Below, one piece after another: positions 7,726-15,232 of a stretch of 32,971 nt of DNA. Within the stretch, counting starts at the first letter, position 1; the number at the start of each line of letters is the position of its first letter. The notes beneath the pieces are model-generated. The model made no database searches. It was not told the DNA's origin and saw nothing but the letters and a program-made list of their open reading frames with translations. The position numbers and the translations under genes are program-made. This DNA comes from an uncultured Pseudomonadota bacterium (GTDB lineage: Bacteria; Pseudomonadota; Alphaproteobacteria; Rs-D84): NCBI GenBank assembly GCA_902787665.1, contig CADAHF010000007.1, forward strand, positions 1-32,971. Reading direction: 5' to 3'.

Positions 7726-8505
7726 TTATTTTGCCACATAACAATCAAGTCCGTCGGACTTTGCGTTTTGGCAAAAACCATTTGCATCATTTGATGTTGC
7801 AAAACCGACACGCAATCTGTATGTTGTTTTACCGTTTGGCAATTGCGCTGCCAAAATCACAAACTGTTTACCTTCAAACAAGCTTGCGTGACCGCTACGA
7901 ATTTTTGCTTCTGCACTTTCCGCTGCAGCACGTGTTGCGTAAGAACCAAATTGAACAAACCATTTTGCACTTGTTGTAACCACCGGTTTAACCGTTGGTT
8001 TTGGTGCTGGCTTGGCCGCTAGTTTGGGTGCAGGTTGCGCAACCGGCTTTGGCTGTTCTGCAACTGGTTTGTCTGGGTTAAACGTAACATCCTTTCTGTC
8101 TGTCACAACACGCACTGGAACCCCATTACTTTCCACGATGGGTTGTGGTGCCGGTTTCGGTGCCGGAGCAACCACTTGCTGTGGTACTGGTGCAACCTTA
8201 ACAGCGACAGGTTCCGGAACAGGTTTTGGTGGCACCTTTAATGTATCATTTGGCGATGCAATCGAATCGGGGGTAGCAACCACTGGCGCATCAAGGTTTA
8301 TTTCAACCGACTTTGATGAATCGCCACCAATTGTGCGAATAATAATATATGTTGCCAATATAACAACAACCAACCCAAGCCCCATCAACAACCACGGTTT
8401 ACGTGGACGCGGCGCAGCAAAAGGTGTTGTTTCTGGCAATGTTTCAACCGGCGTATCATCATCCAGGTCTAATAAATCCAAATTGTTTTCTTCTGTGTTA
8501 TCCAT
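7726..8505 (-). CDS. SPOR-domain membrane protein
   Basis: This 259-residue bitopic protein has a short acidic cytoplasmic part rich in Asp/Leu (about 1-36), one membrane helix (about 37-61), a long periplasmic Pro/Val/Ala/Lys-rich linker (about 70-178) and a C-terminal SPOR domain (about 180-259: WFVQFGSYATRAAAE...YRLRVGFATSNDAN). SPOR domains bind denuded septal glycan strands and locate proteins to the division site. There is no attached enzyme, so it resembles FtsN/DedD-type factors; FtsN itself cannot be claimed. The ATG is preceded by GGGGGG at 8 bases. It is the first gene of an operon with tatA. Confidence 0.85.
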   Translation of the reverse strand: MDNTEENNLDLLDLDDDTPVETLPETTPFAAPRPRKPWLLMGLGLVVVILATYIIIRTIGGDSSKSVEINLDAPVVATPDSIASPNDTLKVPPKPVPEPVAVKVAPVPQQVVAPAPKPAPQPIVESNGVPVRVVTDRKDVTFNPDKPVAEQPKPVAQPAPKLAAKPAPKPTVKPVVTTSAKWFVQFGSYATRAAAESAEAKIRSGHASLFEGKQFVILAAQLPNGKTTYRLRVGFATSNDANGFCQNAKSDGLDCYVAK

Positions 8506-8535
8506 GTGACATTCCCCCCATTTGTTAATGCAACT

Positions 8536-8563
8536 ATTATATCATATTTTTAAGCATTTACAA
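8536..8563 (-). promoter_or_regulatory. Promoter for the SPOR-tatA operon with flanking palindrome
   Basis: Minus strand TTGTAA (8563-8558), 16 bp spacer, TATAAT (8541-8536). The -35 overlaps a perfect inverted repeat TTTACA-AAA-TGTAAA (8557-8571), a possible operator or coincidental in AT-rich DNA. Confidence 0.5.
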
Positions 8564-8586
8564 AATGTAAAGAACAAAACACAAAA

Positions 8587-8730
8587 TTATTTAGGCATCT
8601 GACCGAAATGTGGTGGCACAATCAGTTTATGATTTTCTTCGACAATCGGCTCTGTCTCGCAATGATGTGCACACCCCATTATCGCCACCGCAATAACGCC
8701 CAATAAAACAAGTGATACGATTTTTTTCAT
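8587..8730 (-). CDS. Very small lipoprotein
   Basis: This predicted prolipoprotein has 47 residues. Residues 1-19 form a signal peptide (MKKIVSLVLLGVIAVAIMGC) with a lipobox ending A-I-M-G-C, Cys20 being the lipidated residue. The mature part is only about 28 residues, with H-H-C, several Glu and an ending VPPHFGQMPK. I choose ATG 8730 because AAGGAAAGG lies just upstream; the longer frame enters thrS. It starts 25 bases after the thrS stop and probably shares its transcript. The family is not recognised; small alphaproteobacterial lipoproteins with a VPP motif near the end exist, but that link is only a resemblance. Confidence 0.7.
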   Translation of the reverse strand: MKKIVSLVLLGVIAVAIMGCAHHCETEPIVEENHKLIVPPHFGQMPK

Positions 8731-8755
8731 AACCTTTCCTTTCTTTACCAACCAC

Positions 8756-10489
8756 CTATAACGGCATTTTAATTGCATCACGCATTTGTTCGACAAAATC
8801 GCTTAATGCAATTGTTTCCTGTTTATCGCTGCCGAAACGACGCAACGTTACGGTTTTATCCGCCATTTCTTTATCACCGACAACGGCGATAATTGGTGTT
8901 TTAGCCAATGACAATTCACGAATTTTGTAATTCACTTTTTCATCACGCAAATCAGCACGAGTATAAACGCCAACCGCGCGTAAAGTCGCTACAACTTCAT
9001 TTGCATAATCGGCTTGTTTTTCGGAAATTGGAGTAACGACAACAGGCTCTGGTGACAACCACAATGGCAAAATACCACCGGTTGATTCCAGCAACACACC
9101 CATGAATCGTTCAATAGACCCCAACAATGCACGATGCAACATAATTGGACGATGTTTTTCACCATCTTCGCCCACATAAGACAAATCAAATCTTTCCGGC
9201 AGGTTCATATCCAACTGAACCGTTCCGCACTGCCATACACGACCCATAGAATCTTTTAGATAATTATCAATCTTTGGTCCATAGAATGCGGCATCACCTT
9301 CGGCGATTTCGTATTCAATACCGTTCGCATCCAGCGCATGTTTTAATGCACCCTCTGCTTTATCCCAAACTTCGTCTGAACCAATACGAAACTCAGAATT
9401 TGGACGTGTTGCCAATTTCATTGATATTTTATCAAAACCGAATTTGCCATAAATATCTTTAATAAATTTCAAGATTTTTACGACTTCCGTTTCCAGCTGT
9501 TCTTCGGTACAGAATATATGAGCATCGTCTTGGGTAAATTCACGCACACGCATCAATCCCGACAGTCCACCGGCGGCTTCATAACGACAAACCTTACCAA
9601 ACTCTGCCAGATACAACGGCAAATCTTTATACGACTTGATACCCTGACCAAACACCAACATACCACCTGGACAAGACATTGGCTTTACACAGAACGTTTT
9701 GCCGTCTTGTGTTTTTCCCGAATAGTTATGTGCCCCATACTTTGCCCAATGGCCCGAACGTTCCCACAAGCACCGGTCCATAATTGATGGTGTTGATATT
9801 TCCAAATACCCTGCCCGTTCTTGACGCGCACGCAAGTATTCAATCAATTTACGATAAATACGATAACCATTATTGTGCCAGAACACCGCACCCGGCGCAT
9901 ATTCTGGTTCAAAATGGAACAAATCCATATCTTTACCCAATTTACGATTGTCACGCGCGGCGGCCTCTTCCTGCATTTTCAGGAATTGGTCTAATTCTTC
10001 CTTGGACGCAAACGCATCAACATAAATGCGTTGCAACATTTTATTTTTTGCGTCGCCCTTCCAGTATGCACCCGCAACCGTTCTTATTTTGAATCCATCA
10101 CGTGGTAAATCTTTGGAACTTTCCACGTGCGGTCCACGACACAAATCGGTAAAGTCACGGAAAGTATAAACCGACAATTGTTCACCTGCGGCATCATATT
10201 CATTTAACCATTCCATTTTATATGGTTGGAATTTGAATAAACCCTTTGCTTCATCCAGGCTAACAAAACGCTGTTCGAACCGACCGTTTGATTTAATCAG
10301 TTCGCGCATTTCTTTTTCAATTTTTGCAAAGTCTTCTTCAGAAAATCTGTGTTCGGTATCAAAGTCATAATAGAACCCGTTTTCAATCGCCGGCCCCCCA
10401 GCAAACTTAACATCTGGAAATAATTTCTGTACTGCTGCCGCCATAACGTGTGCCAGCGAATGACGAACCGTTTCAATTGGATAAGACAT
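8756..10489 (-). CDS. thrS: Threonyl-tRNA synthetase lacking the N-terminal TGS domain
   Basis: ThrRS charges tRNA-Thr. The 577 residues start directly in the editing domain: HxxxH at His10/His14 and LCRGPH with Cys117/His121, the sites that hydrolyse Ser-tRNA-Thr. The catalytic domain keeps all three zinc ligands (Cys273 in MSCPGG, His324 in DDAHIF, His452 in MLHRAL). The C-terminal anticodon-binding domain follows. About 60 N-terminal residues of the usual TGS domain are missing, and upstream DNA is promoter rather than coding. The motif 2 His-Arg-x-Glu reads C-R-Y-E (Cys301). AGAGG lies 8 bases before the ATG. Confidence 0.95.
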   Translation of the reverse strand: MSYPIETVRHSLAHVMAAAVQKLFPDVKFAGGPAIENGFYYDFDTEHRFSEEDFAKIEKEMRELIKSNGRFEQRFVSLDEAKGLFKFQPYKMEWLNEYDAAGEQLSVYTFRDFTDLCRGPHVESSKDLPRDGFKIRTVAGAYWKGDAKNKMLQRIYVDAFASKEELDQFLKMQEEAAARDNRKLGKDMDLFHFEPEYAPGAVFWHNNGYRIYRKLIEYLRARQERAGYLEISTPSIMDRCLWERSGHWAKYGAHNYSGKTQDGKTFCVKPMSCPGGMLVFGQGIKSYKDLPLYLAEFGKVCRYEAAGGLSGLMRVREFTQDDAHIFCTEEQLETEVVKILKFIKDIYGKFGFDKISMKLATRPNSEFRIGSDEVWDKAEGALKHALDANGIEYEIAEGDAAFYGPKIDNYLKDSMGRVWQCGTVQLDMNLPERFDLSYVGEDGEKHRPIMLHRALLGSIERFMGVLLESTGGILPLWLSPEPVVVTPISEKQADYANEVVATLRAVGVYTRADLRDEKVNYKIRELSLAKTPIIAVVGDKEMADKTVTLRRFGSDKQETIALSDFVEQMRDAIKMPL

Positions 10490-10536
10490 AATAAAAACCT
10501 CTGTATATTTTATATTTATTTGATTTTTGTTTTTTG

Positions 10537-10564
10537 ATTATAGCGCGCGCATAAAAAAGCGCAA
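10537..10564 (-). promoter_or_regulatory. thrS promoter in the 205-bp gap
   Basis: Minus strand TTGCGC (10564-10559), 16 bp spacer containing alternating GC, TATAAT (10542-10537). Expected start near 10,530 gives a leader of about 40 bases. Upstream, a short GC hairpin (ACCCC-CGCA-GGGGT, 10576-10589) has no T tract. I see nothing else between 10,490 and 10,665. Confidence 0.5.
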
Positions 10565-10668
10565 TTAGAAATTACACCCCCGCAGGGGTTGTTGTAGTTG
10601 TTGTAAAAACAAACAAATTCATAAACATAGTGCCTTAATTATATTCGCTTTTTTTAATTAAGTAAAGA

Positions 10669-10693
10669 AAAAACCGCCATTTCGGCGGTTTTC
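10669..10693 (-). terminator. Intrinsic terminator after the hemolysin III gene
   Basis: Stem CCGCC (10674-10678), loop ATTTC, GGCGG (10684-10688), extended by A/T pairs; on the minus strand the stem is followed by a run of T. It begins just after the stop of the gene ending at 10695 and separates it from thrS. Confidence 0.8.
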
Positions 10694-10694
10694 T

Positions 10695-11456
10695 TTAACC
10701 CGCGATCATCGGGTAATCTATGATTGAACCATACAAAACCGCAAAGAAGAAACATACCGACCCTGCGATACAGAACAAGTGCCAAACCATATGGCTAAAC
10801 TTTAATCGGCGCCATACATAGAATATTACCCCAAACGAATACGACAGTCCGCCCGCCAAAATAAACCACATACCACGCGGGGAAATATGACGAATCATAT
10901 CTGGCAAAATGAATAACAATGTCCAACCCATTGCCAAATATAACGCAACCGTTCCCTTTGGCTGTTGATGCGGATTACGAATTTTTATAATCGCACCCAA
11001 TATTGTTATCGCCCATAAAAATCCAAACACAGACCATCCAATTGGGCCGCGACAATTTACCAACATAAACGGCGTGTATGTGCCGGCAATCAACGCATAG
11101 ATGGCGATGTTATCCCAAATCTCAAAAAAACATTCACCCTTTTTACCAATCAATGCATGGCACATCGTTGAACCCAAATATAACGCGATCATTGTTGCAC
11201 CAAAAATTGCACACGACACAACCGCCCATGCGTCACCAGCAATCGCGGCATAGACAACCAACAATACCAATCCGGCAATTGCAAGACCAATTCCAATACC
11301 ATGTGTTAAAACATTTAATGCCTCTTCACCGCGTGTACTTGGGCGTTCCCAACGAAAAAGCCCAGTTGCCCGTAATGCCTTTAATACACGACACGCATGC
11401 GAATCGCACTTAACTTCTTTCAATCTTTTTCGAATTTGTGTTTTTGATTTTGTCAT
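10695..11456 (-). CDS. Hemolysin III / PAQR-family membrane protein
   Basis: This 253-residue polytopic protein has about seven hydrophobic segments after a basic, soluble N-terminus of about 40 residues. Family signatures are GEEALNVLTHGIGIGLA at the first helix, STMCHAL, WDNIAIYALIAGTYTPF and HMVWHLFCIAGS near the C-terminus. The putative zinc ligands of PAQR/hemolysin III proteins are all present: His in CHAL, Asp in WDN and two His in HxxxH. The haemolytic name is historical; the cellular role is unclear. Small deviations are Cys for the usual Tyr in the first motif and Asn for His after the Asp. Its start lies inside the 3' end of the upstream gene (47-base overlap). Confidence 0.85.
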   Translation of the reverse strand: MTKSKTQIRKRLKEVKCDSHACRVLKALRATGLFRWERPSTRGEEALNVLTHGIGIGLAIAGLVLLVVYAAIAGDAWAVVSCAIFGATMIALYLGSTMCHALIGKKGECFFEIWDNIAIYALIAGTYTPFMLVNCRGPIGWSVFGFLWAITILGAIIKIRNPHQQPKGTVALYLAMGWTLLFILPDMIRHISPRGMWFILAGGLSYSFGVIFYVWRRLKFSHMVWHLFCIAGSVCFFFAVLYGSIIDYPMIAG

Positions 11457-12222
11457 TTGTTTTATCCTTTACCTTTCTTTTACCCCTAATAAACGAAAAT
11501 ATAGAAGTTTTCTTATTTTTAATAGAATAATCAAAATCGATCAATTTCTCTGGTTTGATCTTTAAATCTGAGAAATCACCACGAGTGTTCGGTACCTTGG
11601 TTATATATTCTGGTTTGCCCATCATGTCTTCCAATACTAAACGTTGTGATTCAAAATGCCCACGTCCAAATATACAAAACACCGTATCATATTTGTTTAA
11701 CGCAGCCGCGATATTGTCAAGCATGAATCTGTCACGACCAAACTTATCAACATATGCGGACATTTGTTGATAAATATTTCCATTACTATTTGGACCACCA
11801 GACCCAAAAACCTTATGCAAATCATTTTCTGTAATTTGATTATCTGGGAAACCACGATTTATAACATCAACATATTGCGATTTCGACAAATCTGCAAACA
11901 CCACCGGTATGTTTCGACGTGCTGCTACACCCGCCGCATATGCAAGAGTATTATCCTGATAACCATGCCAATTTAATTTTCTTTCATAATCGGCATTTTC
12001 CATTTCGGTCAACAATACATCTGGTTTTGTTATAAAATCATCAGCAAAACACATATCAACCATATCAAAAGACACATTGAAACGATGCACATCACACATA
12101 TAAACAAGTGTTTTATTATCGTGCTTGAAAACCGCAATATATGCAGAATTACAAGCAAAGTCCTGGGATTTATTTGCATCTTTCCATTCACGATACAAAT
12201 CAAAATTTGGCTTAAATTGCAT
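11410..12222 (-). CDS. Hypothetical protein, possibly TIKI/TraB/ChaN-like
   Basis: I do not firmly recognise this 270-residue soluble protein. It shows a pattern seen in the TIKI/TraB/ChaN superfamily: a strand with a conserved His early (YMCDVHRF, His46), an acidic strand end (VLLTEMENAD, Glu73) and a late strand with a Gly-rich loop and His (CIFGRGHFES, His189). The last 50 residues are Lys-rich and low-complexity (IKNKKTSIFSFIRGKRKVK...). There is no signal peptide or membrane segment. It overlaps gltX by 11 bases upstream and the hemolysin III gene by 47 downstream, so it is the middle gene of a three-gene operon. The fold suggestion is inference. Confidence 0.55.
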   Translation of the reverse strand: MQFKPNFDLYREWKDANKSQDFACNSAYIAVFKHDNKTLVYMCDVHRFNVSFDMVDMCFADDFITKPDVLLTEMENADYERKLNWHGYQDNTLAYAAGVAARRNIPVVFADLSKSQYVDVINRGFPDNQITENDLHKVFGSGGPNSNGNIYQQMSAYVDKFGRDRFMLDNIAAALNKYDTVFCIFGRGHFESQRLVLEDMMGKPEYITKVPNTRGDFSDLKIKPEKLIDFDYSIKNKKTSIFSFIRGKRKVKDKTNDKIKNTNSKKIERS

Positions 12223-13786
12223 TTTGCACTCTCCGTCTTACCATGTCACCCCCCATAACTGTCATTATGGAATACAGATCTGGTGTATTTGTGCGACCTG
12301 CCAATGCCACGCGCAGATTCATCGCAACATCACCATTTTTAACACCAACCTTTTCCGCAATCGCGACAATTTTATTCCACCACGTGTCTTTATCATCTGC
12401 TGCATCATAAGTTTCCAAAAATGCTTTTAATGCATCTTTGTTATATTCATAATCGCTTGCTGGCACGAAAAGTTTATCCCAAAAAAATGCGACATTTTCC
12501 AATGTTTGTTTCCACGTAATAAAATCTTTACGCACACGTTTTGGATTATCGCGTTCAATCCCCAGCACACCAGTTAAATATTTCGAATCGGCAACCTGCA
12601 TCTTATTATCGTCGGTACCATATTCATTTGCCCAATTCGTTACCGCATTAATCAAATCCGCAACTGGCATCCCACCAATATATTCTTTGGCCCACCATTC
12701 CAATTTTTTCATATCGAATAATGCGCCTGACATTGGAATCTTTTTTGGTTTTATCTCATAATCCCAAAACGATTTTACCGCACCTTTTGTTTTCGCTTCT
12801 TCATATCCCGATGCCGCGATGTTTCCCAAATATTCCAACACTGCTTCTGTTGGCCAACCATCGTGCAAGAAAAATTCAACATTTGCCTCTGGGTCTTTAC
12901 GTTTGGAAAGCTTTCTCTGCTTGCCTGATTCTTCATCAATTTTATCAATCGTTGATGTGTGAATATACATTGGCGGTGTCCATTCCATCATACGAAACAG
13001 TTGTGTATGCAGTGGCAATGATGGCAGCCATTCTTCACCACGAATAACATGCGTTGTCCGCATAAAGTGGTCGTCACACAAATGCGCAAAATGATATGTC
13101 GGCAAACCATCATTTGATTTAATTAAAACGATATCTTCATTATTTTCTGGAAATCCGATTGAACCACGAACTGCATCCTTACAGAAAATTCTTTTGTTCG
13201 TATCACCATTTGAATACAGACGAATTGTTGGTTTTTCACCATTATCAAGGTGTGCAACAATCTCTTCTTCCGTCAAATCCCTGTCGCGTGCAAATTCACC
13301 ATAAATACCAGTTGCAAAGCCCGCCGCGGTTTGACGACTGCGAATTTCTTCCATATCTTCGGCGGTTAAAAAGCACGGATATGCCAGTCCACGCGCCAAT
13401 AAATCCGCCGCAACAGAATGATAGATATCCTTGCGTTGCGATTGATAATATGGTCCATAGTTTTCATCATTATTATATTTCAAACCAAAACGATTCATCG
13501 AATCAATAATAATTTTAACAGCATCTGCAACCTCACGTTTGGTATCAGTATCTTCAATACGTAACATAAACACCCCGCCCGATTGCGATGCCAATTTATA
13601 ATCAATCAACGCGCCATACAGCCCCCCCAGGTGCATCATACCCGTTGGACTTGGGGCAAAACGCGTCACAAACGCGCCATCGGGCAAATTACGCGGTGGA
13701 AATTTTGCCTCTAAATCTGCAATCGTATATTTCGGCTCCGCACCCAATACACGCGCTATCAAATCTTTTGATAAACCCTGTCTCAT
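12212..13786 (-). CDS. gltX: Glutamyl-tRNA synthetase, Clostridia-like form
   Basis: GluRS charges tRNA-Glu (and tRNA-Gln where GatCAB is used). The 524 residues have a roughly 38-residue N-terminal extension with PPRNLPDGAFVTRFAPSPTG, then the class I HIGH site as HLGG (52-55) and the KMSKS site as KLSKR (292-296). ATP/Glu-site motifs such as LRIEDTDTKREV are clear. The extension and the GLYGAL wording after HLGG resemble the GltX form I know from Clostridia rather than the common alphaproteobacterial type, which suggests transfer. I choose ATG 13786, with AAGG 9 bases upstream, over TTG 13792. Confidence 0.92.
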   Translation of the reverse strand: MRQGLSKDLIARVLGAEPKYTIADLEAKFPPRNLPDGAFVTRFAPSPTGMMHLGGLYGALIDYKLASQSGGVFMLRIEDTDTKREVADAVKIIIDSMNRFGLKYNNDENYGPYYQSQRKDIYHSVAADLLARGLAYPCFLTAEDMEEIRSRQTAAGFATGIYGEFARDRDLTEEEIVAHLDNGEKPTIRLYSNGDTNKRIFCKDAVRGSIGFPENNEDIVLIKSNDGLPTYHFAHLCDDHFMRTTHVIRGEEWLPSLPLHTQLFRMMEWTPPMYIHTSTIDKIDEESGKQRKLSKRKDPEANVEFFLHDGWPTEAVLEYLGNIAASGYEEAKTKGAVKSFWDYEIKPKKIPMSGALFDMKKLEWWAKEYIGGMPVADLINAVTNWANEYGTDDNKMQVADSKYLTGVLGIERDNPKRVRKDFITWKQTLENVAFFWDKLFVPASDYEYNKDALKAFLETYDAADDKDTWWNKIVAIAEKVGVKNGDVAMNLRVALAGRTNTPDLYSIMTVMGGDMVRRRVQNAI

Positions 13787-13797
13787 ATTCAAATACC

Positions 13798-13826
13798 TTG
13801 TTTTTTAATAATTGTGATTTTATACT
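13798..13826 (+). promoter_or_regulatory. trmB promoter implying a leaderless mRNA
   Basis: TTGTTT (13798-13803), 17 bp spacer, TATACT (13821-13826). The ATG of trmB is at 13833, 7 bases after the -10, exactly where transcription should begin, leaving no room for a ribosome-binding site. Confidence 0.6.
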
Positions 13827-13832
13827 AAATAT

Positions 13833-14468
13833 ATGCAAAATCAAGAAATACGAACCTTTGGTCGTCGCCATGGCAAAAAACTGTCCACACGAAAATTGTG
13901 GCTGATGGATAATATTTTGCCGGCCATTTCGCCAAAAAGCATCAAAAAGGCCGGGAATTTAATTTTAGAAATCGGGTTTGGTAATGGTGAACATGTTCGC
14001 GATTTGGCGGTTGTCCACCCCGATTCGATTATTGTCGGTGCCGAACCATTTGCAAATGGTGTTGCCGCATTACTTTCCGCGATGTGCGACGAAAAAACAA
14101 ATGGTGTATTACCCGAATATAAAAACATTTATATCTGGCCAGATGATGTTCGCGATTATCTGCGCGAAACCGATTCGAAATTTTCACAAATCTGGGTATT
14201 ACACCCAGACCCCTGGCCAAAGGCACGGCATGAAAAACGCCGTCTGTTATCTGCTGAATTTTTAACAATGTTATCAACACATCTTTCCACGAATGGTCAA
14301 ATAATTATTGGCACAGATCACTGGGAATATTTTGATTGGATATGCAATCAAATAAACGCAACAAAACTAAAATATTCCACACCAAACTTGGAAACGATAC
14401 ACACGCGTTATCAAGAAAAAAATATGGCACATACCACAATTCCAAAATATATAATAATTGAAAAATAA
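13833..14468 (+). CDS. trmB: tRNA (guanine-N7)-methyltransferase TrmB
   Basis: TrmB makes m7G46 in tRNA using S-adenosylmethionine. The 211 residues show the family N-terminal signature RTFGRRHGKKLS, the SAM-binding loop LEIGFGNGEH, HPDPWPKARHEKRR (catalytic Asp in the PDPWPK region), GTDHWEY and the C-terminal TRYQEK. It is a single gene, divergent from gltX and convergent with the next gene across a hairpin. The start is fixed by the N-terminal motif; there is no Shine-Dalgarno sequence and the promoter abuts the ATG. Confidence 0.95.
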   Translation: MQNQEIRTFGRRHGKKLSTRKLWLMDNILPAISPKSIKKAGNLILEIGFGNGEHVRDLAVVHPDSIIVGAEPFANGVAALLSAMCDEKTNGVLPEYKNIYIWPDDVRDYLRETDSKFSQIWVLHPDPWPKARHEKRRLLSAEFLTMLSTHLSTNGQIIIGTDHWEYFDWICNQINATKLKYSTPNLETIHTRYQEKNMAHTTIPKYIIIEK

Positions 14469-14476
14469 AAATGCGC

Positions 14477-14499
14477 TATACAGCTATTTCTGCTGTATA
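14477..14499. terminator. Hairpin between convergent trmB and the unknown gene
   Basis: Perfect stem TATACAGC (14477-14484) / GCTGTATA (14492-14499) with a 7-base loop. On the minus strand it is followed after GCGC by ATTTTTATTTTT, so it is a better terminator for the minus-strand gene; on the plus strand no T run follows. Confidence 0.55.
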
Positions 14500-14506
14500 C
14501 AAAATA

Positions 14507-15187
14507 TTATGCCATATCAATATCTATAAAAAATTCTGTTTTAGAAACGACACCTGGCATCATCTGTTGTATCAAACGATATGTTTGATCAATACGTATA
14601 ATATTTTGCCCAAACATAAAATTCAAGTTTCCATCCCAACCATTACGATTTGCATTTAATGCGGCAAACACTCGTCCAACAAAATCAGATTTATTTCCAG
14701 TATCATTATCAAAAACTAAACACAGCGAATCGGCACGAATTAGTTTTAATATACCAAACAAATTTTCCCAATCGAAAGCATCTATCTTGGTAATATCCAA
14801 TCCAATACCAAAAGATTTATTAAAAAATAAATCATCACGAATACTGGAAATCTCTGCTGCAAACTTACGCAACCTAGAAACATCCATAAAAATAATTGCG
14901 CCATCTGCCCCATCACGAAAGGCAGAACTTATTTTTATTGATAAATCAGACATAAAACTTTCATTAATTGCACCATCAATAATAAAACGTGCGATTATTT
15001 TTGTTTTCGCTTTTTCTAACCATGGCCACATATCAGCAATTTTTGACGAATTTACACATATAGACCGCGCTTTGTTTGATATTGCGCGCCCAGCCATTGC
15101 AGCCAAATCAGCCCCGACACAATCGTCTGGACAAACAATACTGATATTACCATGAACTTCGTTAAAAATCTCTTTTTCGTCAATCAT
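14507..15187 (-). CDS. Hypothetical protein, possible TIM-barrel
   Basis: This 226-residue soluble protein has no family I can name. Alternating beta-strands and helices (ISIVCPDDCVGADLAAMAG, RSICVNSSKIADM, TKIIARFIID, DGAIIFMDVSRL, SFGIGLDITKI, DSLCLVFDNDTG) are compatible with a TIM-barrel; the CVN and IIARF stretches faintly recall DeoC-type aldolases, but the Schiff-base lysine motif is not convincing. AAAGGAAAG lies ahead of the ATG at 15187. It is divergent from the 15,233-17,289 cassette across a 45-bp gap that contains a 16-bp palindrome, so the two may be co-regulated. Confidence 0.6.
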   Translation of the reverse strand: MIDEKEIFNEVHGNISIVCPDDCVGADLAAMAGRAISNKARSICVNSSKIADMWPWLEKAKTKIIARFIIDGAINESFMSDLSIKISSAFRDGADGAIIFMDVSRLRKFAAEISSIRDDLFFNKSFGIGLDITKIDAFDWENLFGILKLIRADSLCLVFDNDTGNKSDFVGRVFAALNANRNGWDGNLNFMFGQNIIRIDQTYRLIQQMMPGVVSKTEFFIDIDMA

Positions 15188-15203
15188 TCTTTCCTTTTTA
15201 CTT

Positions 15204-15223
15204 TATCATAAATATGATACAAT
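15204..15223. promoter_or_regulatory. Palindrome overlapping a divergent promoter
   Basis: TATCAT-AAAT-ATGATA (15204-15219) is a perfect 6+6 inverted repeat. It overlaps TACAAT (15218-15223), a plausible -10 for the cassette that starts at 15233, and lies 17 bp from the divergent gene's start. The geometry fits an operator. A ribbon-helix-helix protein, a class that binds such repeats, is the last gene of the cassette. Confidence 0.45.
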
Positions 15224-15232
15224 TAAAGCGAA

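Noticed and set aside
10490-10665. tRNA or T-box leader before thrS
   Set aside because: No cloverleaf or T-box specifier/antiterminator is visible; only a promoter and one short hairpin.
10695-11456. Haemolysin toxin
   Set aside because: The name is historical; membrane topology and motifs indicate a PAQR-like protein with no demonstrated toxin role here.
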